Positions 32,601 to 37,846 of a stretch of DNA of 37,846 bases are shown piece by piece. The stretch comes from Candidatus Nitrosopumilus sp. Its GTDB lineage: Archaea; Thermoproteota; Nitrososphaeria; Nitrososphaerales; Nitrosopumilaceae. How positions within the stretch are numbered: the stretch's first letter is position 1; each line of letters starts with the position of its first letter. The notes below the pieces were generated by a model, which saw only the letters and a list, made by a program, of their open reading frames with translations, was not told the origin of the DNA and did not search any database. Where the stretch lies: positions 1-37,846 of the forward strand of contig JAOMJV010000011.1 of the NCBI GenBank assembly GCA_028351415.1. The letters are read 5' to 3'. Made by a program: the position numbers and the translations under genes.

Positions 32601-33793
32601 TACCTGACATTGACTCTCAAATAGGAATTTCTCTTTACACTACTAAGTTTTCTGGGATTGGTGGAAAAATTAGAATTACTCCTGAAGATTTTGAGGTATC
32701 TGAATTAATTTCTAAGCGTGCAACAAATTCCATTACTGGTGAGAGTGGTTATGCTGTTTACAAATTAAAAAAGAAAAAAATTGACACTAATCATGCCTTA
32801 TCTGGCGTGTTTAGAAAAACAGGTGTTCGGCTAAAATCCCTAGGCTTAAAAGATGCATCTGCTATAACTGAACAATTCGTTGGCTCACCTCATAAGGGTA
32901 AGCCTATCGAAGATTTTTCTACTGAGAAATACTCTCTTACAAAAATTGGATTTACAAAAAAACCGTTGTCTAAAAAAGAGATGATTGGTAATAATTTTAA
33001 AATACACATTTCTGATTGCTCTGATAATCTATCTTCTTTTGCTGAACATAATCGGATTTTAAATTTTTATGGTTATCAAAGATTTGGCTCAAAAAGACCT
33101 GTAACTCATTTAATTGGTAAAGCTATTCTGCAAAGAGATTTTGATATGGCTGTAGATCTAATTTTATCATTTACCTCTACATATGATTCTGCAGAAAATA
33201 CTGAAATTCGTGAAAAACTTTCTGATAAAACAAATTATGTAAAATATTATGATCAAGTTCCATCTCAAATGGATATTGAACGAATTGTTCTAAAAGAAAT
33301 GATAGATCATGATGATTCCATACGTGCTATACGTGCAATCCCATTATCTTTAAGGCGATTTTACATACAAGCTTATCAGTCCTTTATTTTTAATCAATCT
33401 CTTAGTGCTGCATTTTTGGATGGTGAGAATTTATTTGAATCTCAATCTGGCGATGTTTGTTATGATTCTAAAAGTATAATTGGTAAATTCAAAGATGGTG
33501 TTGAACAATATCTTTCATTACCTTTTGTTGGTTATTCTTATTATAAAAAAACAAGATTTGATCACCAAATTTCTAAAATTTTAAGTCAAGAGGAGATTAC
33601 TCCTAAAGATTTTTTCATTAAAGAAATGCAGGAAGTCAGTAGTGAGGGTGGATTTAGACAGGCTGCAATTAATTGTTCTGATTATTCATCTGAAAACAAT
33701 GATGTCCAGTTTTCTTTATCCCGTGGTTCTTTTGCAACTATTTTGCTGCGAGAAATTATGAAACCTAGTGATCCTCTTACCGCTGGTTTTTAA
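32597..33793 (+). CDS. truD: tRNA pseudouridine-13 synthase TruD
   Basis: This 398-residue enzyme isomerises U13 of tRNA. The catalytic Asp is D86 in SLGLKDASAITEQFV, and NFYGYQRFGSKRPVTHLIGKAIL near 154-176 is the TruD signature. The N-terminal part GGKIRITPEDFEVSEL is also typical. It starts at GTG within the preceding gene's stop (GTGA), so it is translationally coupled. Its 3' end overlaps the convergent small membrane protein gene by 17 bases. Confidence 0.94.
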   Translation: MIPDIDSQIGISLYTTKFSGIGGKIRITPEDFEVSELISKRATNSITGESGYAVYKLKKKKIDTNHALSGVFRKTGVRLKSLGLKDASAITEQFVGSPHKGKPIEDFSTEKYSLTKIGFTKKPLSKKEMIGNNFKIHISDCSDNLSSFAEHNRILNFYGYQRFGSKRPVTHLIGKAILQRDFDMAVDLILSFTSTYDSAENTEIREKLSDKTNYVKYYDQVPSQMDIERIVLKEMIDHDDSIRAIRAIPLSLRRFYIQAYQSFIFNQSLSAAFLDGENLFESQSGDVCYDSKSIIGKFKDGVEQYLSLPFVGYSYYKKTRFDHQISKILSQEEITPKDFFIKEMQEVSSEGGFRQAAINCSDYSSENNDVQFSLSRGSFATILLREIMKPSDPLTAGF

Positions 33794-34004
33794 TTTTTTT
33801 AATTTTTAAAATTTCTGATATGATGCCTATTCCAATTATTATGGTTCCCACAATCATAATTTCAATTCCATAAGTAATCCAATTCGGATTGGCATACATG
33901 AAAGATGATTCTGGACCTATCACTGATTGCCCTTGAAGATGAAAAATTAACCCAAAAATCAATGTAATACTACCTATTCCAATTACTGGGTAAGTTTTTC
34001 CCAT
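33777..34004 (-). CDS. Small two-helix membrane protein
   Basis: This 75-residue protein has two hydrophobic helices (about 6-24 and 44-65) joined by a polar loop with VIGPESSFMYANPNW, and a Lys-rich tail (KIKKIKNQR). No family is recognised. It overlaps the truD 3' end by 17 bases on the opposite strand. The Lys-rich tail indicates that the C-terminus is cytoplasmic. Confidence 0.6.
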   Translation of the reverse strand: MGKTYPVIGIGSITLIFGLIFHLQGQSVIGPESSFMYANPNWITYGIEIMIVGTIIIGIGIISEILKIKKIKNQR

Positions 34005-34098
34005 AACTTCTTGATATTATTTCTATTAAAAAGGGTAAACAGAATTGATACTTTAAGCAAATCATTTTCTGATTCTATTTTTAATGATTTTCTAATGA

Positions 34099-34794
34099 TT
34101 GAATGGAGTGTACGACTGGAATGGTGATTCTGAATCATCTCATCACAAATATTTGGGTTTGATATTGTTTGTATCATCAGCACTTTTAGCCGTAATCTTA
34201 TTTCTTATTTTTTATCCTCAAATTGAGGCAATCAATGAAAAATCTCCTGTTTTAATTAATTTGATGTTTCTTCCTGCTATGGCTGTAGGATTCCTTTATG
34301 GGACTAAAATTACGCAACGTGCTGTTAACCCCTCTGAAATTCATAGTCCAATTAAAAGATCTATTGTAAAAATATTCTTATTCTTTTTTGTAATTGGTGG
34401 TATGTTTAGTTCTGTTAATTTTGCAATTAACGGGGGAAGTGTAATGCCTCAAGTTTCTATTTTTGAAGATGGATTATTGACATGGCTACATACTTTTATT
34501 GTGGCAAACGGTGGTGCTACTTTTCTTATTATTACTAGTATTGGATTAATGGCCGCAGCAACAAAAAGAATTGTAGGGTTGGACTCTGGATTTTTAAATA
34601 GACTTGTTTCTTCTGTCGGTACTTTTGTTTTTGTTACTATTCTTGTTCTAAGTTTTACAAAATCTGATCCTACTTCCTCTGGTGTATTTTTGTATACTTT
34701 TTATCAGGCTGGAATTGTTGGTGGTGCATTTTATGCCATGAATAAATTGACTAAAGACAAAAACATGATGTCTGATTTTTCAAATGGATATTAA
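34099..34794 (+). CDS. Polytopic membrane protein, unknown
   Basis: This protein is up to 231 residues long, with about six membrane helices (near 19-41, 50-67, 87-107, 120-150, 165-186 and 192-210). The start is uncertain: TTG at 34099 gives the full frame; GTG at 34108 is next. Polar loops carry TKITQRAVNPSEIHSP. I do not recognise a family. It is preceded by a 94-base region shared with the divergent small membrane protein. Confidence 0.65.
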   Translation: MNGVYDWNGDSESSHHKYLGLILFVSSALLAVILFLIFYPQIEAINEKSPVLINLMFLPAMAVGFLYGTKITQRAVNPSEIHSPIKRSIVKIFLFFFVIGGMFSSVNFAINGGSVMPQVSIFEDGLLTWLHTFIVANGGATFLIITSIGLMAAATKRIVGLDSGFLNRLVSSVGTFVFVTILVLSFTKSDPTSSGVFLYTFYQAGIVGGAFYAMNKLTKDKNMMSDFSNGY

Positions 34795-34861
34795 TTTTTT
34801 AATTTATTTCTCTCTTAATTTGACACATATTCTTAATTTCTAGTGTTAGTATACATTTTCT

Positions 34862-35200
34862 ATGGGATTTCTAGATAAAATCAAAAAAAGTATTGAATTA
34901 AAACAGCATATGCCTAATGATGAATCTATTAAAAAAGTTGAGAATAAAATCATAGAATTAAAAAAGACATTAGAAAAAAACCCTGATGATAATAAAATTA
35001 TTACTAAATTATACATGTGCTATGTTGAAATGTCTGACACTGAAAAAAAAATTGAATGTCTAAAAAAACTATCACAACTTTTGCCTAATGATTTTTATTC
35101 ATTTCAACAACTTGCCGATATCTATCTAAATGAACTTGAAGATGTTAAACAAGCAAAAATTTATCAAAATCAAGCTAATGATATCAAAAATTCTTTCTAG
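34862..35200 (+). CDS. Small TPR-like helical protein
   Basis: This 112-residue soluble protein starts MGFLDKIKKSIELK and shows helix pairs of TPR type (DNKIITKLYMCYVEMSDTEKKIECLKKLSQLLPNDFYSFQQLADIYL). Its beginning resembles the other TPR gene in this window (at 18825), and similar short TPR proteins are common in this lineage. Partner and role are unknown. Confidence 0.72.
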   Translation: MGFLDKIKKSIELKQHMPNDESIKKVENKIIELKKTLEKNPDDNKIITKLYMCYVEMSDTEKKIECLKKLSQLLPNDFYSFQQLADIYLNELEDVKQAKIYQNQANDIKNSF

Positions 35201-35225
35201 TTTTTTAATTAATTATGCGTATGAC

Positions 35226-35474
35226 TTAGTTCTCTAAATCTACGTATATTCCTGAAATTTCAGTGTTGATTCTATCCCAGTATATCTCACATCCGTCTGT
35301 TTTGAAATCATTTGCCTTGCATTCATTGAAATGTGCCGTGCTGTCTCTGGACATATTATCTGCAAATAAAACATCCTCGCCTATTGCTAAACCCATTATT
35401 AGAACTCCCACTAAACTAGCTGAAACAAGAATCATAGAATACCCTACGCCTCTCATGTTTTTAGGATCTTTCAT
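35226..35474 (-). CDS. Small anchored extracellular protein
   Basis: This 82-residue protein has one helix (about 11-31) after a short basic N-terminus (KDPKNMRGVG). A 50-residue outer part with two cysteines (NECKAND, DGCEIYW) could form a disulfide. No family is recognised. Confidence 0.6.
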   Translation of the reverse strand: MKDPKNMRGVGYSMILVSASLVGVLIMGLAIGEDVLFADNMSRDSTAHFNECKANDFKTDGCEIYWDRINTEISGIYVDLEN

Positions 35475-35593
35475 TTATGTGGAATCGAAAACCCTTGAAT
35501 TTAATCTTTTCAAGTCTGTGTTTTACTCTTCGATCTTTGACACTAGTATGTTTTTTCCGATAAAAAGAAAAGAGAGTACTTTGAAATAGATTT

Positions 35594-36094
35594 GTGAGTA
35601 TTCAAATTCTACAATATGAGTTTCTTGGTCCCATACCACTTACTGAATGGGGCCCTCCAATGGAAAAATTGGTCTACTTGATTTTATCTCGGAACAAGGA
35701 TAAATTTGATATAATTTATGCTGGAGATTGTCAAAAAACTGATGATAAATCGTTTTTTACTGATCATGATAAATTCGAATGCTGGCTTAAACAATCTGGA
35801 TCTGAACAATCTTTGCACCTTGCAATTTTACCACTGTTTGACTCTAGTGATAAAAAAAGATTAAATATAATTCAAAAAATACTGTCTCAATACAGACCCC
35901 ATTGTAATTCTGATGATCTTGTTAAACCAAAACCTGATTATGTTGTAAGGGTTTCAGATGAACCTGCTGTAAATTCCGATAAGATAATTTGTGCATGTTG
36001 TGGTTCTGAAATGAATTTGGAAAAAACTCTTGAAAAATCTAATCTTTATCGTTGTACTGGTTGTGGGTTAAGCGATACTAGACTTAATTCTTAA
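35594..36094 (+). CDS. Conserved-looking protein with C-terminal zinc ribbon, possible GIY-YIG-like fold
   Basis: This 166-residue protein starts at GTG. The C-terminal 40 residues form a zinc ribbon (CACCGSE near 135-141 and CTGCG near 153-157). The first 105 residues carry LVYLILSRNKDKFDIIYAGD, a long helix region, then a closing SQYRPHCN. This order of strand, YxG-like turn and final P-x-x-N recalls GIY-YIG nuclease domains, but the usual catalytic Arg and Glu are not clearly present. Treat the resemblance as a hypothesis. It overlaps the next convergent gene by 11 bases. Confidence 0.6.
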   Translation: MSIQILQYEFLGPIPLTEWGPPMEKLVYLILSRNKDKFDIIYAGDCQKTDDKSFFTDHDKFECWLKQSGSEQSLHLAILPLFDSSDKKRLNIIQKILSQYRPHCNSDDLVKPKPDYVVRVSDEPAVNSDKIICACCGSEMNLEKTLEKSNLYRCTGCGLSDTRLNS

Positions 36095-36317
36095 CTTTAT
36101 TTTGTACATCAAATAATTGCAATGTTAGCAAGTCTATTGCTTTTTTTAAATGCTGAAATTCATTAATTGAATGCATTTGTCCTTCTACTAATGCTCTCAT
36201 GACTTTTACTGAACTTTTTTGATGTTCATCTGATGCGACAATTTCCATAGCGTTTAATTTTGATAACAAGTTATCTAAATCTTTTATCATTTCATCTGAT
36301 GGTTTGTGTTTATCCAT
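36084..36317 (-). CDS. Small helical protein, unknown
   Basis: This 77-residue, all-helical protein has heptad-like hydrophobic spacing (MIKDLDNLLSKLNAMEIVAS and LKKAIDLLTLQLFDVQNKV), suggesting a helical hairpin or coiled coil that dimerises. There are no cysteines and no membrane helix. Its 3' end overlaps the convergent zinc-ribbon gene. Confidence 0.6.
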   Translation of the reverse strand: MDKHKPSDEMIKDLDNLLSKLNAMEIVASDEHQKSSVKVMRALVEGQMHSINEFQHLKKAIDLLTLQLFDVQNKVKN

Positions 36318-36407
36318 GATTATTCTATTTTTTTTTCGTATATGAATTCTTACAACTGCATTTCATTAATACAAAATACATAAAACTTGTATAATTTACT
36401 AAGAGAT

Positions 36408-36560
36408 ATGGGATTCAAAAAAGGTATTAACAAATGTGTAGAATGTGAAAAAAAGCTTTCTGAGGATCCAAATGAAACAGGCATGTGTAGTAAATGTGGT
36501 TCAGGTGCTAGAATTGATTCAGAAATACAAAAAGAGTTAAGCGATTTGGGAATAATCTAA
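36408..36560 (+). CDS. 50-residue zinc-ribbon protein
   Basis: This short frame starts with ATG at 36408, about 14 bases after a TATA-like TATAATTTA stretch. It encodes CVECEKKL at 10-17 and CSKCGSG at 27-33, two CxxC pairs forming one zinc site, then a helical tail (SEIQKELSDLGII). No specific family is assigned. The clear knuckles support a real gene. Confidence 0.65.
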   Translation: MGFKKGINKCVECEKKLSEDPNETGMCSKCGSGARIDSEIQKELSDLGII

Positions 36561-36584
36561 AAAAAATCTGTATATTGAGAATTA

Positions 36585-36737
36585 TTATAATAAATCTTCA
36601 TCAATTTCTTCAATTGGATTGATAAATTGCTTACATGTGCAATCTGGAATTTTACATTCTCCTAATTTTATCATTAAATTACTTTTTTCATCTGGAACAT
36701 GAACTTCATCTGTATGGTGACATTTTTTACAATTCAT
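36585..36737 (-). CDS. 50-residue Cys-rich protein
   Basis: ATG at 36737 opens a 50-codon frame with CKKCHH at 3-8 and CKIPDCTC at 28-35, enough for one metal site, and an acidic C-terminal tail (EEIDEDLL). There is no signal peptide, so the CxxCH is more likely a zinc site than a haem site. It lies 47 bases downstream of the start of nothing else on its strand and faces the 36408 gene across a 24-base AT gap. Confidence 0.6.
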   Translation of the reverse strand: MNCKKCHHTDEVHVPDEKSNLMIKLGECKIPDCTCKQFINPIEEIDEDLL

Positions 36738-36764
36738 TCTGATTTCCTTATTGTATCCCTAAAT

Positions 36765-37799
36765 CTATGGAATTAAAACTGCACGTGCATCTATTTTTGA
36801 ATCTTTTAATTTTTGTAGTGCTTCATTTGCCTTCTCTAAAGGAAATGTTTCATAAATTACTTCAATATCATTTTCATCGCATATTTTGATTACTTGCTCC
36901 ATGTCTTTTGTTGATCCTATCAATGTACCTCTAATTGTTTTTTCTTCAAATGCACTAAATTCTGGATTTTTACCTATTGTTGCAATTACAATTATTCCCC
37001 CTTTCTTTACTGATTTTATTGCAGTATCTGTAACAATATCTGCTGGGGCAAATACAATTGCTGCATCTAACAATCCGTGTTTTTCTTTTACTTTACCTAG
37101 AAAACTTTCTTGATCTTTACTAAATACAATTGTGTCTATTGCACCTAATCTTTTTGCAACATCTAGATGATTTTGTGTTCTTGAGAATGCAACAACCTTA
37201 CATTTTTCTATTTTGGCAAATTGTATTGCCATGTGACCTACTCCTCCGATTCCAAATATTCCTATTTTTTTATCTAATTTTGGGTCTGCAGCTTTTACTG
37301 CTTTGTACGCTGTTATTCCTGCACAAAATAATGGTGCTGCGTATTCTGATTTCATATTATCTGGAACTTTTGTTGCAAAATCTTCTATAACTGTGATATA
37401 TTCTGAGTAACCTCCTTTCAGTGTCTCTCCTGTAATTTTTGATGATTCACAAAGATACTCTTTTCCTTCCTCGCAATATTGACATTTTTTACATGCTTCA
37501 AGTAATGGTGTTATTCCTGCTCTATCCCCTATTTTGAATTTTGTAACTTGTTTTCCAATTTCAATAACTTTTCCAACTAATTCATGTCCTGGAACAATTG
37601 GCAATGTATCTGGAATTCCAACATGCTTCCAATCTCCTTCAATCCCATGAAGTTGTGAATGACAAACACCGCAGGCTTCTATTTTCAGTAAAATTTCATT
37701 TGGTCTTTCAATTTGATGTCTATCAATATTAGTTGGTTTCAAAGGATTTGTTTCAATTTTGGCACATTCTGAAAGTACCATTGCACGCATTTTTTCCAT
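36765..37799 (-). CDS. Zinc-dependent alcohol dehydrogenase
   Basis: This 344-residue medium-chain dehydrogenase has catalytic zinc ligands in CGVCHSQLHG (about 39-48) and GHELVG (about 72-77). Structural zinc cysteines are in CKKCQYCEEGKEYLC (about 109-123). The NAD(P) fold is IGIFGIGGVGHMAIQFAK near 174-191. It oxidises alcohols or reduces aldehydes; the natural substrate is not readable. The start has a strong Shine-Dalgarno (GAGGA) and a TATA-like AT stretch upstream, at 37815-37830. Confidence 0.9.
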   Translation of the reverse strand: MEKMRAMVLSECAKIETNPLKPTNIDRHQIERPNEILLKIEACGVCHSQLHGIEGDWKHVGIPDTLPIVPGHELVGKVIEIGKQVTKFKIGDRAGITPLLEACKKCQYCEEGKEYLCESSKITGETLKGGYSEYITVIEDFATKVPDNMKSEYAAPLFCAGITAYKAVKAADPKLDKKIGIFGIGGVGHMAIQFAKIEKCKVVAFSRTQNHLDVAKRLGAIDTIVFSKDQESFLGKVKEKHGLLDAAIVFAPADIVTDTAIKSVKKGGIIVIATIGKNPEFSAFEEKTIRGTLIGSTKDMEQVIKICDENDIEVIYETFPLEKANEALQKLKDSKIDARAVLIP

Positions 37800-37814
37800 A
37801 AGTCCTCTTTTTCA

Positions 37815-37830
37815 TTATTATATTTAAAAC
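37815..37830 (-). promoter_or_regulatory. TATA-like region of the alcohol dehydrogenase gene
   Basis: On the minus strand the stretch reads TTTTAAATATAATAAT, ending 15 bases before the ATG at 37799, with GAGGA between. The short distance allows a brief leader containing the Shine-Dalgarno. Confidence 0.4.
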
Positions 37831-37846
37831 ACTGTACTGATTTTAT

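Noticed and set aside
33983-34183. 66-codon minus-strand frame between two membrane protein genes
   Set aside because: It overlaps the starts of both flanking genes and shows no motif or promoter.
36720-36737. Haem-binding CxxCH site in the 50-residue protein
   Set aside because: No signal peptide or cytochrome maturation context; zinc binding with the second Cys cluster is more likely.
1-37846. tRNA or rRNA genes, insertion sequences, prophage
   Set aside because: No T-loop consensus, rRNA-like stretch, transposase, integrase or terminal inverted repeats were seen in reading the sequence by eye; a tRNAscan or ISfinder run would settle this.

Overview
The window is AT-rich DNA from an ammonia-oxidising archaeon of the Nitrosopumilus type (Nitrososphaerota/Thaumarchaeota). 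The evidence is the archaeal information-processing genes (L15e, Rpo7, Spt4/RpoE2, aEF1B, Pth2, Cdc48, HerA-NurA-Mre11-Rad50), a thaumarchaeal NirK-type multicopper oxidase, several plastocyanin-like proteins, TATA-like boxes about 25 bases before near-leaderless starts, and frequent TTG/GTG starts. No amo genes, rRNA, tRNA, CRISPR array, insertion sequence or prophage is visible. It reads as a dense core-genome segment in which most genes abut or overlap.

Layout. 1-2037 (minus): a class II fumarase-like lyase followed by a tRNA methylthiotransferase that runs off the window. 2124-4615 (plus): nirK with its promoter, then serA. 4745-6707: three secreted or membrane-anchored proteins of unknown function. 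6780-7954: a candidate structured small RNA, L15e, and an anchored protein. 7956-10601: a redoxin, a HEAT-repeat/cupredoxin pair, and a YkgJ-type Cys-cluster protein. 10588-16482 (minus): nurA-herA-mre11-rad50, a tightly overlapping operon for DNA end resection; rad50 contains a 321-bp in-frame tandem duplication. 16953-20038: nadX and nadA (plus), a TPR gene, and a convergent nadC, together the whole aspartate-to-nicotinate-mononucleotide route.

20084-20867 (minus): Rpo7 and RpoE2/Spt4. 21014-23194 (plus): an Mrp-type Fe-S carrier, archaeal dephospho-CoA kinase, a candidate C/D box sRNA and a small metalloprotease. 23318-25373 (minus): a membrane protein with two cupredoxin domains, a JAMM peptidase, a DUF2024 protein and a Cys-rich small protein. 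25469-26371: haem O synthase. 26402-29343 (minus): a zinc-ribbon protein, aEF1B, Cdc48 and a small partner. 29385-32600: geranylgeranyl reductase, Pth2 and a Vgb-like propeller. 32597-36737: TruD and a run of small membrane, TPR and zinc-binding proteins, three of which (one near 16.7 kb) are under 51 residues. 36765-37799: a zinc alcohol dehydrogenase.

The most notable observations are the rad50 duplication, which lengthens only one of the two coiled-coil arms; two candidate small RNAs (about 6780-6845 and 22668-22725); a perfect palindrome between nadX and nadA; and a set of tiny Cys-rich proteins. I do not see a clearly new multi-gene defence or metabolic system. The best leads are these individual elements.
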